A stretch of DNA of 64,000 nt from Sphaerolaimus hirsutus (Eukaryota; Nematoda; Chromadorea; Monhysterida; Sphaerolaimidae), in assembly GCA_964036195.1 (NCBI GenBank), contig OZ038459.1, positions 10,475,206 through 10,539,205 of the forward strand, written 5' to 3'. The notes beneath the pieces were generated by a model. It was not told where the DNA came from. It was given only the letters and a program-made list of their open reading frames with translations, and searched no databases. This document shows, piece after piece, positions 12,106 to 23,500 of this stretch (positions within the stretch are counted from its first letter, which is position 1; the number at the start of each line of letters is the position of its first letter). The position numbers and the translations under genes were made by a program.

Positions 12106-12390
12106 AAATGAGTTTACAGGGGTTTCCAAATTAGGGACTGAGTTTATGGGAGTTTCCAAATTAGGGGCTGAGTTTGTGGTAGTTTCCAAATTAGGGGCTG
12201 AGTTTAAGGGAGTTTCCAAGTTAGGGGCTGAGTTTACGGGAGTTTGCAAGTTAGGGGCTGAGTTTACAGGGGTTTCCAAATTAGGGGCTCAGTTTATGGA
12301 AGTTTCCAAATTAGGGGCTGAGTTTATGGGAGTTTCCAAATTAGGGGCTGAGTTTACAGGAGTTTCCAAACTAGGGGCTGCATTTACAGG
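12106..12390 (+). repeat. 30-bp tandem repeat, left arm
   Basis: Nine to ten near-identical 30-bp units contain GAGTTTA and CCAAATTAGGGGCTG. The 30-bp period keeps frames open and gives a repetitive decapeptide (LGAEFTGVSK-like), which I do not regard as a gene. There are no spacers, so it is not CRISPR-like. Confidence 0.88.
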
Positions 12391-12845
12391 ATTTAGAGGG
12401 GGTCCCCATGGGGTGCTATTTTTTGGGTGGTCCCCATGGGGACCATTACTTGGTGTTCCTCAGGGGGTGCTATATATTTTTTTTTGGGGGGGGGGGTCAA
12501 TTGGGGGTGCCATTTGGGAGGGGTCCCCAGGGGGGTGCCATTTTTTGGAGAGTCCCCAGGGGGGGCCATCTTTGGGTGGGTACCCAGGGGCTGCCATTTT
12601 TGTGGGGATTCCAAGGGGGTGCCATGCTAGGGGGGTCCCCAGGGGGTGCCATTTTTTGGGGGGTCCCTAGGGGGGTGCCATTTTTTGGGGGTACCTAAGG
12701 GTTGCCATTTTTTGGTGGTCCTCAGGGGGTGCCATTTCTGTGGGGTCCCTAGGGGGTCCCATTTTTGGGCAGTTCCCAGGGTCTGCCATTTTTGGGGGGT
12801 TCCCCGGGGGGTGCCATTCGGAGGGTCTCCCCACTGGGGTGTCAG
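12391..12845 (+). repeat. GC-rich ~30-bp tandem repeat, left arm
   Basis: About fifteen degenerate units built on GGGGTCCCCAGGGGGTGCCA. GGGGTCCCC is self-complementary. The same array lies inverted at 15500-15995. Confidence 0.85.
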
Positions 12846-12867
12846 TTTTTGCAAGCCTCTGAGAAGT

Positions 12868-13694
12868 GGGTTTTGTGGTTCTCTACAATTAATACCACAA
12901 GGATTTACAAACACAAAAAGAACAGCAAAGCACAAATGTAACCAATTTAAGATTACAACAAAGTTTGACACCTTGCATAAACCACACTATCATATCACAA
13001 AACCTATACCACACAGAATGCACACTGCACACCATCATACCAAATCGCAAACTGTCCACATTTTACTACTGAGTTTCATGCCCAACCAAGTTTACAAAAA
13101 TCCATTCCAAAACATTGCATCTTTGGTATTGGTCTTGTTATTGTTGGTACATTACATACTGCATTTCGAAACACATGCCTAGCATGTGGGCAAACTTAAC
13201 TAAAGTATCATATTTCCTCCAATGACAGAGGACCCATATATGTTTTCACCAACTTTTTACCCACCTTTCCATCGAAGACACCAGTCTAGACTTTAAGCCA
13301 TATTATAGGAAATACACCACTCTAATTAAGGTTGCCCACATACTAGCCATGTATTTTGATATGTGGTATGTAATGTAAATACCAACAATAACAAGACCAA
13401 TACCAAAGATGCAATATTTTGGAATAGATTTTTGTATAGTTCCTTAAAATGGTTGGGCATGAAACTCGATGGTAAAATGTGGACAGTTTGCAATTTGGTA
13501 TGATGGTGTGCAGTGTGCATTCTGTGTGGTATAGGTTTTGTGATATGATAGTGTGGTTTATGCAAGGTGTTAAACTTTGTAATTTTAATTGGTTATGTTT
13601 ATGTTTTGCTGTTCTTTTTGTGTTTGTAAATCCTTGTGGTATTAATTGTAGAGAACCACAAAACCCGACCGAAGGTCGGAGAGAATCCTGCTAG
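12868..13694. mobile_element. Long-TIR foldback unit 1
   Basis: Two inverted arms of about 330 bp (12868-13200 and 13328-13680) surround a 130-bp loop. The right tip carries hairpin CCGACC-GAA-GGTCGG (13665-13679), then AGAGAATCCTG and CTAG. The left tip lacks the hairpin. Bases 13206-13207 are an unoccupied target for the element in unit 2. Confidence 0.8.
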
Positions 13695-14435
13695 TCTATT
13701 TACATGTAGGATAGATAAACGTCTACCACTCATTCAACATCGCACTTTATTCAGTGGCTTGGCGGCATGCATTGTTTCCATCGTCAGCGTACCCGAATTT
13801 AGTTGGATGTTATAATACTGATGCATATTAGTGGCCGGTAAACACAAAGATTTTCCAGTTCTACATTTTTGTTTTTTTTCCGCCCGCTGTAGAGCGGGCG
13901 TGTCAAATAATACGCGTAATCCTAGATGCGTGATGTGATGGGTAGAATTAACTAACACTTAACTAATTGACTAAAACTAGCTATGCTCCAGTATTTTACA
14001 CCCTGCACGCGTGGTTCCCCCTGGAAGCGTGCCAACGATTTTTTACGCATGCGATTTTCACAGAAAGTTGAAAAAAGTCATCTCTGTTATAACGCTATAC
14101 GTTAACTCATTCACAACAATGAACTTTTTCATTTCTTATACAAAAATCGCCTGCTTTATCATCATTGGCACGCTTCCAACGTGGGACATAAATGAGTGCG
14201 AGGCAGAGTATCATGTCCGCCTAGTATACTAATAGAATTACTAATTAACTAAAACTAAACTAAACTAGGTAGGTGGGTGGCTGGTTTAGATGTGTACTAG
14301 GCCTCAGTCGATAGCATCTATTCGTTGGAAAACTGCAACATTATACAGTCAAGAAATTCGAACCGCCCCGACACGTTTTTTGAGTGAGCCAATTAGTATC
14401 ATTATTTCGTTCTGATTTCCGATTAGGATAGCGTA
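13695..14435. other. Spacer between foldback units
   Basis: This holds no recognised gene. ATGTCCGCCTAGTATA at about 14213-14230 resembles one end of a TATACTCGGCGGACA MITE, without a clear partner. Short repeats of ACTAACTA/ACTAAACT type occur near 13950 and 14240. Confidence 0.4.
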
Positions 14436-14666
14436 TACCGTATTTCCTCGAAATACCCCCCTCAAAATCAGCACTGTGCTAACATAAACCCCCTCGAAAT
14501 ACCTCCACCAAAAATGAGCGTAAAGAGAATGTAAGTGCCAAAAACTTCAGTTTGTGATCTGTGTAATGCAGCACACATTTTAACGCTTGAACGTCTTAGG
14601 TGACGCTTAAAAAAAGTGTATGCTAAATAGTACAGAGCTTATATTTACCAGATCTTCATACTTATA
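14436..14666. mobile_element. CCGTATT-type element, left part
   Basis: TACCGTATTTCCTCG begins at 14436, followed by one CTCGAAATACC block and the conserved interior word GTTTGTGATCTGTG. The right end is missing where foldback unit 2 starts. Confidence 0.65.
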
Positions 14667-15487
14667 CTAGCAGCATTCTCTCCGACCTTCGGTCGGGTTT
14701 TGTGGTTCTCTACAATTAATACCATTGGAGGAAATATGATACCGTATTACCTCGAAATACCCCCATGGGGGTTTATTATTTCGCCAGCAAAATTTGAGGG
14801 GGGTTTATTCGAGGGGGGGGGTTTATTATTTCGTCAGAAATTTTCGTAAGGATTGTAGTAAATAGTAGGCATTTGCATACCCAAAACAGGTAATAAATGT
14901 GTCCAAACAGGATATATTTGGACATAAAAACGTAGATAGCTACACAAACTAGTCTATGTGTAGCTGCAATGCAAATTAACAGTAATATACATCATGTACA
15001 TTGCATACATGACGTATTTATTATGTACATGACGTACATCATTCCGAAGGGGGGGGGGGGTATTTCGAGGGGGGGTTTATTATTTCCCCAGCCCATTTTG
15101 AGGGGGGGTTAATTCGAGGGGGGGCTTTAATTCAAGGGGGGGGATAATTCGAGGTAATACGGTAGTTTAGTTAAGTTTGCCCACATGCTAGGCATGTGTT
15201 TTGAAATGCGGTATGTAATGTACCAACAATAACAAGACCAATACCAAAGATGCAATGTTTTGGAATGGATTTTTTGTAAACTTCTGTAAAATGGTTGGGC
15301 AGTGTGCATTTTGTGTGGTATAGGTTTTGTGATATGATAGTGTGGTTTTTGCAAGGTGTCAAAATTTGTTGTTATCTTAAATTGGTTAAATTTGTGCTTT
15401 GCTGTTCTTTTTGTGTTTGTAAATCCTTGTGGTATTAATTGTAGAGAACCACAAAACCCAACTGAAGGTTGGAGAGAATCCTGCTAT
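14667..15487. mobile_element. Long-TIR foldback unit 2
   Basis: The left tip starts CTAGCAGCATTCTC and includes hairpin CCGACC-TTC-GGTCGG (14682-14696). The right tip has CCAACT-GAA-GGTTGG (15458-15472) and ends CTAT. It is the same element as unit 1 but internally shortened, and carries a CCGTATT insertion at 14740-15164. Confidence 0.8.
14740..15164. mobile_element. CCGTATT-type element with proven TA target
   Basis: Ends TACCGTATTACCTCG and GAGGTAATACGGTA. The homologous unoccupied site in foldback unit 1 (around 13206, reverse strand) reads ATATGATACTTTAG; here ATATGA is followed by TA-element-TA, then GTTTAG. This shows directly that one TA is duplicated. Confidence 0.92.
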
Positions 15488-15499
15488 AGGTACCCACTA

Positions 15500-15995
15500 C
15501 TCAGAGGCTTGCAAAAACTGACACCCCAGTGGGGACTCCCCTCCAAATGGCATCTCCCAGGGAACCCCCCAAAAGTGGCACCCCCTGGGAACCGCCCAAA
15601 AATGGGACCCCCTAGGGCCCGACAAATATGGCACCCCCTGAGGACCACCAAAAAATGGCACCCCTTAGGGACCCCCCAAAAATAGCACCCCCTAGGGACC
15701 CCCCAAAAATGGCACCCCCTGGGGACCCACCCAAAGTTGGCTCCCCCTGGGGACTCTCCAAAAATGGCACCCCCTGGGGACCCCCCCCCCCCCAAAATGG
15801 CACCCCCTATGGACCCCCCCACAAAAAAATATAGCACCCCCCTAAGGACCAACAAAAAATGGCACCGCTGGGGACCACCCAAAAAATGGCATCCCATGGG
15901 GACCCCCTTGAAATGGCACCCCCATATGTGCCTCCAAAAAATGGCACCCCCTGGAGACCCCCCAAAAATGGCACCCCATGGGGACCCCCTCTAAA
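15500..15995 (-). repeat. GC-rich ~30-bp tandem repeat, right arm
   Basis: Inverted counterpart of 12391-12845, with units of ATGGCACCCCCTGGGGACC type. Open frames through it on both strands are by-products of the repeat period. Confidence 0.85.
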
Positions 15996-16080
15996 TCCTG
16001 TAAACACAGCCCCTAGTTTGGAAACTCCTGTAAACTCAGCCCCTAATGTGGAAACTCCTGTAAACTCATTTTCAGGTTTA
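15996..16080 (-). repeat. 30-bp tandem repeat, right arm
   Basis: Only about three units of the 30-bp repeat (CAGCCCCTAATTTGG type), against nine or ten in the left arm. The arms have therefore expanded or contracted independently. Confidence 0.8.
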
Positions 16081-19000
16081 TGGTAATGTAGTGTCAAAAT
16101 AGAATGAATATTTGAAATAATCTCTAGCATCAATCCACAAATGCATCAATTCACAATCTTCAATTTTTTAGCCCCAGGGGTTAGACTTAAAGGTTATGGT
16201 TATGTAGAGTAGAAATGGAGTGCACATCTCAAATCACTGCAATAAAAAACCCACAAATGCATCATTTCACAAATTGAAAGTTTTTGGGCCCAGGGGTTCA
16301 TTATCAGGGTTTTAGTAATGTGGTGTAAAAATTGAGTGTATATTTGAAATCGCTACAATCAGAAACCCACAAACACATCATTATATGATTTGAAAATTTT
16401 TAGCCCTGGGGGTTCATTTTCAGGGTTATGGTAATGTAGTGTCAAAATGAAGTGCATATTTCAAATGAGTGCAATCAGAAACCCAAAAATGAATGATTTC
16501 ACAATTTCTAATTTATTTTCAATTTTCAATTTAAGGCTTACAGTAATGTAGAGTTGAAATTGAGTCATTTCGAATCAGTGCAATCAGAAACCTGCAAAAT
16601 GCATCATTTCACAATTTGAAATTTTTTGGTCTAGGGGTTCAATTTCAGGGTTTTAGTAATTTAGTGTCAAAATGAAGTGCATATTTGAAATTGCTACAAT
16701 CAGAAACCCACAAATGCATCATTTTATGATTTGAAAGTTTTCAGCCCAGGGGGTTCATTTTTAGGGTTATGGTAATGTAGTGTCAAAATGAAATGCATAT
16801 TTCAAATGAGTGCAATCAGAAACCCAAAAATGAATGATTTCACAAATTGAAAGTTTTTGGCTCCAGAGGTTCATTTTCAGGGTTATGGTTATGTAGTTTC
16901 AGGGTTATGTAGTGTCAAAATGGAGTGCATATTTCAAATCAGTGTAATCAGAAACCCACATTGAATCATTTCACAATTTCTAATTTTTGAAGCCCTGGGC
17001 ATATTTGAAATCGTTACACTCAGAAACCCACAAATCCATCATTTTATGATTTGAAAGTTTTTGGCCCAGGGGGTTCATTTTTAGGGTTATGGTAATGTAG
17101 TGTCAAAATGAAATGCATATTTCAAATGAGTGCAATCAGAAACCCAAAAATGAATGATTTCACAAATTGAAAGTTTTTGGCTCCAGAGGTTCATTTTCAG
17201 GGTTATGGTTATGTAGTTTCAGGGTTATGTAGTGTCAAAATGGAGTGCATATATCAAATCAGTGCAATCAGAAACCCAAGAATGAATGATTTCACAAATT
17301 GAAAGTTTTTTGGTTCCAGAGGTTCATTTTCAGGGTTATGGTCATGTAGTTTTCAGGGTTATGTAGTGTCAAAATGGAGTGCATTATATATCAAATCAGT
17401 GCAATTAGAAACCCACAATGCATCATTTCACAATTTGAAAGTTGGCCCCAGGGATTCAATTTCAGGGTTATGGTAATGTACTGTCAGAATGGAGTGCATA
17501 TTTCAAATCATTGTAATCAGTAACCCACAAATGCATTATATCACAATTTATATTTTTTAGCCCCGGGGGCCTCACTGAAGGATTATGGTAATGTTATTGT
17601 TAACTTCGATAAACTCAGCCCCTAATTTGGCAAACACCCATCAACTCATCAGTGCAATCAGAAACCCAAGAATGAACGATTTCACAAATTGAAAGTTTTT
17701 GGTTCCAGAGGTTCATTTTCAGGGTTATGGTCATGTAGTTTTCAGGGTTATGTAGTGTCAAAATGGAGTGCATTATATATCAAATCAGTGCAATTAGAAA
17801 CCCACAATGCATCATTTCACAATTTGAAAGTTGGCTCCAGGGATTCAATTTCAGGGTTATGGTAATGTACTGTCAGAATGGAGTGCATAATTCAAATCAT
17901 TGTAATCAGTAACCCACAAATGCATCATATCACAATTTATATTTTTTAGCCCCGGGGGCCTCACTGAAGGATTATGGTAATGTTATTGTTAACTCCGATA
18001 AACTCAGCCCCTAATTTGGCAAACACCCATCAACTCATCAGTGCAATCAGAAACCCAAGAATGAACGATTTCACAAATTGAAAGTTTTTGGTTCCAGAGG
18101 TTCATTTTCAGGCAAGGGCGTACGCAGGGGGGGGGGCGGGGGGGGCGGCCGCCCCCCCCGTTCCCGGGCCGGACACAAAAATTTGCCAGGAATGGCACTT
18201 TTCTAAAGCGATTTTGTAGGCAAATTTCAAAAAATTTTGCGCGCAAGCGCGCAAACCCCACCCCATTGTTATTGTGTATTTTCAGGAGCCCGAAAAGCAT
18301 CATAAAAGTGTCCAACATGTGTCTTAGTCCTATGTATAGGTCTAAATCGATACCTATAGAGTATACGTTGGCGCCAGCGCCAACGCCAATACTGCCATGG
18401 CGCTGGCGCCTACAAATGGCGCCAGCGCCATGGGACCATTCCTTTACTATAGGGCCAAATTTTAGGGGGGGGGGGCGCCGCCCCCCCCGTTCGCCGGGCT
18501 CCGTAAACAATCCGCCCCCCCCGCTCAAAAATCCTGCGTACGTCCCTGTTTTCAGGGTTATGGTTATGTAGTTTTCAGGGTTATGTAGTGTCAAAATGGA
18601 GTGCATTATATATCAAATCAGTGCAATTAGAAATCCACAATGCATCATTTCACAATTTGAAAGTTTTGGCCCCAGGGATTCAATTTCAGGGTTATGGTAA
18701 TGTACTGTCAGAATGGAGTGCATATTTCAAATCATTGTAATCAGTAACCCACAAATGCATTATATCACAATTTATATTTTTTAGCCCCGGGGGCCTCACT
18801 GAAGGATTATGGTAATGTTATTGTTAACTTCGATAAACTCAGCCCCTAATTTGGCAAACACCCATCAACTCATCAGTGCAATCAGAAACCCAAGAATGAA
18901 CGATTTCACAAATTGAAAGTTTTTGGTTCCAGAGGTTCATTTTCAGGGTTATGGTTATGTAGTTTTCAGGGTTATGTAGTGTCAAAATGGAGTGCATTAT

Positions 19001-19400
19001 ATATCAAATCAGTGCAATTAGAAATCCACAATGCATCATTTCACAATTTGAAAGTTTTGGCCCCAGGGATTCAATTTCAGGGTTATGGTAATGTACTGTC
19101 AGAATATAGTGCATATTTCAAATCATTGTAATCAGTAACCCACAAATGCATTATATAACAATTTATATTTTTTAGCCCCGGGGGCCTCACTGAAGGATTA
19201 TGGCAATGTTATTGTTAACTCCCATAAACTCAGCCCCAAATTTGGCAAACACCCATCAACTCAACTCCCATAAACTCAGCCTCTAATTTGTAAACTTGTG
19301 TCAACAGCCCCTTATTTTTAAACTTCTGTCAACTCAACCCTAATTTATAAACACCCATCAACTCAACCCTGAATTGAAAACTCAGCCCCTAAAAACTCAA
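16081..19400 (-). repeat. 120-bp satellite with 382-bp higher-order repeat
   Basis: More than twenty degenerate units contain TTTCAGGGTTATGG and CACAAATGCATCATTT. From about 17281 to 19250 they form a higher-order unit: GATAAACTCAGCCCC-type markers recur near 17610, 17992, 18830 and 19219. Spacing is about 382-389 bp except for the interval widened by the hAT-like insertion. Confidence 0.85.
18113..18548. mobile_element. hAT-like element, CGTACGCAGG family
   Basis: Ends CAAGGGCGTACGCAGG and CCTGCGTACGTCCCTG lie between perfect TSDs TTTTCAGG (18105-18112, 18549-18556). It carries G and C runs, GGCGCC-type palindromes and TTTTGCGCGCAAGCGCGC near 18236. It interrupts one satellite higher-order unit. 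Confidence 0.9.
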
Positions 19401-19625
19401 GTTCACCCCCTATACATGTGCAATTGCATTCTTGGGAAGCAACTTTGCCATCTACTAACCCTGTTTGTCAAGATTGTAACATGTTTGTAAAGGGCATTTT
19501 GTACTAATAAATAGTGACAGCATTGTGTGCAAAAACACACACGAATCGGGCAAAAAATGAGGCTGTGATTGTGCCCCTATCTTTTGCATTAGGCATCCTT
19601 TGCACGCAGTTCTCTCGAAAATATA

Positions 19626-19840
19626 TAGGTTTAGATACTTATCATACTTATACACTTAGTGTATACATACTTGTACATGTCGGTTATTGTATCATTTTCT
19701 TACATCTGCGTACGTTACAAACAACGAATAAGTACTCGGAGTTCAAAAAATTATGTCAAAATAATAACCCCCCTCAATAAACCACCCGTCAAAAATTGCA
19801 CTCCAAAAAAACCCTGGGGGTATTTCGAGGAAATACGGTA
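19626..19840. mobile_element. CCGTATT-type element, right part
   Basis: Ends GAGGAAATACGGTA at 19840, with the conserved interior CTGCGTACGTTACAAAC. The left terminus is absent, probably a truncated copy. Confidence 0.65.
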
Positions 19841-20500
19841 AACTCAGAGATAATGAGTCGGGTAGCCAAAAACCTGTCGGGTTTATTGCGTTGGCGTCAC
19901 AGATGCAACAGATGGAGGGACTTCCCTACTCGAATGCCGGGAAGTTTAGAAGATATAAATAGTATGCAAAATTGCATGCGACATCGCGTTTTGGGCAATC
20001 AACATAAGTGCAAACGATAAACATCCGAATTATTAAAAATGTCACCGAATGTCAACGTTTGATTGTTATTTCAAAATTTTATGTCCATGTTTTTTCCATG
20101 TCCTTCCGGGAAATTTTCTTTTTTCTTTCAAAATGGGAATTCGAAAAGAAAAAGGAACCTGTTTTTTTTCTGTTGATACCGTAATTTTAGCGAGCAACAA
20201 ACGAACGCCACCGTATTGAGTTGTTGCAAAATGTCTCCGCTGTTGCGTAAAATGGAGGTTTTTCAATCCGCCGTTCAAATTCTGGCATGCAGTGTATGTG
20301 GCATTGAAATCAGTGTCATGCATCAACAATTTCGTCAATGTACTCATGCTGTACTCTCTTTCGACGCTCAAGATGAACAAATAAAAGGAATACAACTTCT
20401 GGGAACGACTGAGTAGTCCTCACAATTAAAAAAGAAAGACAAAAACCGGGATCAGTTGCTGCTTTTCGACCAAATTTGTTGCCGCCGAACTTTGAACGTG
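19841..20500. other. 5' flank of NADAR gene
   Basis: No gene is recognised. Two overlapping opposite-strand frames (20066-20395 - and 20216-20416 +) have no known domain. No convincing TATA box or initiator could be assigned. It probably holds the promoter and 5' UTR. Confidence 0.35.
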
Positions 20501-23500
20501 ATGGCTACCTTCGCTTCGGATTCGGAGTACAAAACACCGGCCACTTTGAAGAAATCGGATGCTATGCGCGAGCGCAACAGGAGCACCTTCAGACCGCCGC
20601 CATCGCGTAAGTTGGCACTCGGCCAACTTAGTAGATATGAATCGTAGGGTTCTCCTGCGTTACGATCGTGGTTTGGGGAAGATAGACGTGTGAACATGTT
20701 GCCCTAAAATGTCACTGATAGCCTGACGTTAATTCTTGTCCTCCCATGATGAAACTTTAAATGTTTGTCCTCGCTTGATTTAAGTTGAACATTTCCCGCT
20801 AATATGGGGAAGTTTTCGCTGCAATCGCACCAACCCTCGCCCCGCAGTGGCGTCGCAAGCGTCCTACCAGGACCGGCGGCGCATGGCCGAGCTGTCGGCG
20901 GACTTCACGTCGGACAGCCTGTCGGGCTACGCGTACGGCTACGACTTCGCGCGCAGCCAGCGGCACATGGCCCTGCCGCAGTACTTCGCCCGCGGCGAGG
21001 GGGTCATCGAGCACAGGGGCCCCAGCAGGAAGGAATGGCTCATGCAGTTTGAGAAGGTTGGATGCATTGCTTGGATGGTTTACCGTGTTGCCGATGGGGT
21101 TCGGGAGCGTTTTGTTTCAAATGTAGAAGAAACGTAGGGTTCAAACGGTGCTGACTTTTCGGGATCGGGATTGGCTTTTTGATATTTCAGAATCGTGATT
21201 GGGGTTTCGGGATCGGGATTGGTGTTTTGAGATTTCGGGATCGGGACCGGGATTGGCATTTTTTCACGATCGGGATTGAGATCTTTGAAAAAGTGCTCAT
21301 TTTGAAGAGTTTTCGCTAATTTACCGGAAAAATGGGTCTAAAGACACGCACGAATGCCTGAAAAGATGCATAAATTGGTAATTGAAGGTAGTGATGGCTA
21401 GGGTTGGAAAAAAACGTTTTTTTTAACTCGATGTTTTTTTAAAAAAACAACGTTTTTTTAAAATAAAAAACTTTTTTTTAAAAGCTCCCAGATATGACCT
21501 TGTGTCAACATATATAGGTATATCAGACAGTGGCAATACTCTGTGATGTTATATATGACCATATAATGGCTGTGGAGCCATGGGATAGCATTATAAGTGG
21601 TGATTTGTGTCAAAAATATCCATTTTTCGTCGACATATTGTTCGTATATCGCCTTATAGTCAAATGTTCGTGACTTCAGGTAAAGTTTGGCACGGAATAG
21701 TGATCAAACAAGGTTATAAAAGGAGGTTGTTACTTTGGGAGTGAAGTTACACACTGTTGAGGTACATGGAAGAACATTACCTCAATTGTATATAGTACAG
21801 CAACATATGACGGCTTATTAACCCATGGTAGCACATAGAAATGGATTCTTTGATACTAAAAGTGCCACAAAACCAATGAAAACAACCACCAATGTCAATT
21901 TGTGTGTGAAATTGCGCGCTTGCACGCAAAAATTTTGCAAAATACCTAGTGCTTAGTACTAAAAATTTCGGTCGATGTTTTTAAAAAAAAAAAAACGTTA
22001 AAAAAAAACGTTTTACAAAAACGTCGGCCAACCCTAGTGATGGCCAAGGTTTTCAAAGGTTTTTTAATAATAAAAAACGTTTTTTTTAAACCTGACCATC
22101 AAAACCATTTTTTAAATAAAAAAATACTTGGCCAAAAATTTTTGTACTGAGCACCATGTATTTTATTATTTCACCTGTACTTTACCATTTGTGGTGGTTT
22201 TCATTGGTTTTGAGGCCTTTTTAGTGTAAAAGCTTCCATTTGTTTGTGCTATATCTCATCCCCCAAGGCCTGCTAAAGGCTGCAGCCCCCCCTTTCCCGG
22301 GGCGAGACCGGAAACCGGGGGTTGAATAGATAGCAAGCCGTTCCTTTGGAGGGATAGAAAGCTGAAATTTTGATTTTTTTATGGGTTGCAGCGCGAGTTT
22401 TTCAATATATAGGCTTTAAGGTGTAGATTTGTAGAAGGCCGAAAAATGGACGCTCGAATTGGTAATTTTGATGGTGAAAATGGACAAAAGGTTGAAAATT
22501 GATGATTTTGAGCAAAAGGAGTGCAAAATTTCTCAAAAATAGCTGTCATTTGGGGTGGTCAGGGGACAGTAGTCAAAATTTGTGCCTTGGGATCAGGGAT
22601 GGCTGGGTTTTTCAAAAAAAAACAACCTTTTTCAAACCCCCGCTTTAAAAAATACCCATGTCGTTGAAAAACAACAACAACAACGTTTTTTTCATCCCTT
22701 GGGATAGATGATAGCTGAGCGATGCCTGGGATCAGGGGTGGAACAACGTTTTTTAATGACCGACCCCGTTTTAAACTGTTCAAAATCTCAAATTTATGGT
22801 TATGGGTTTTTATTGTTTGGGGGTGGGGTAATCACTAGGGCTCCAGCCAGCCCTTTTGCTTCGGCGCCAGTGCCGGGCGCCAGCATATTGGCGCTTTTAA
22901 ATCACTTCACCAGTGTGCACTATCTTCAGATCGCCCCCATCTTTATAGGTTTCTCAATGCCGGTTTTTTGTTTCGACAATATCAAGTTGACTTTGTGCTC
23001 GCCTCGCAGGTGGTCGACATGCCCGACGGCATCGGCCGGATGACGTTCAAAGTCGACCCCGAGACGGTGGTGTGCTTCCACGGCCGGCACTGGCTGTCCA
23101 ACCTGTACAAGTCGCTGTTGGTGATCGACGGCCACGTGTACCCCACCGCCGAGCACTACTACCAGGCGTGCAAACTGTACCTGCTGGGCGGGCCGCACTG
23201 CTCCAATCGTGGGTTTTGTGTCGCGGTAGATAGTCGGTTGTGGAAAATCGCGTGGGGGAGTAACCTGAATGGATGTAACATGGCGTTTCAAATTAATTTG
23301 GTCGCTTGCGTTGGGACAACACGCCTAATTGTTGGTCTTGAAGAAATATACAGCTTCATGTACGGAGCCGACTTCGTGTTATCTAATTTGAATGATTGGG
23401 CCCAGTAGCACACGCTAGTTGACATCGCAAACTCGTGTCAACTCAATCTCAAATATAAAATAAAATTTTGAAGCATCACACTTACGGAAACGATGAAAAT

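Noticed and set aside
12106-12390. CRISPR-like regular 30-bp repeats
   Set aside because: Units are directly adjacent without spacers and the genome is eukaryotic; it is a minisatellite.
12080-12670. 196-codon open frame with LGAEFTGVSK repeats
   Set aside because: A 30-bp tandem repeat keeps frames open on both strands. The inverted copy at 15807-16133 decays differently, and there is no start, splice or domain context.
13638-13694. Helitron 3' end (hairpin plus CTAG)
   Set aside because: The same hairpin/CTAG occurs at both ends in inverted orientation, and no TC 5' end or Rep/helicase frame is visible. Kept only as a finding.
20066-20416. Overlapping opposite-strand frames upstream of the NADAR gene
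   Set aside because: No domain, codon bias or splice signal could be supported.
22926-23291. Minus-strand 121-codon frame
   Set aside because: It is the antisense shadow of NADAR exon 3, favoured by local GC content.
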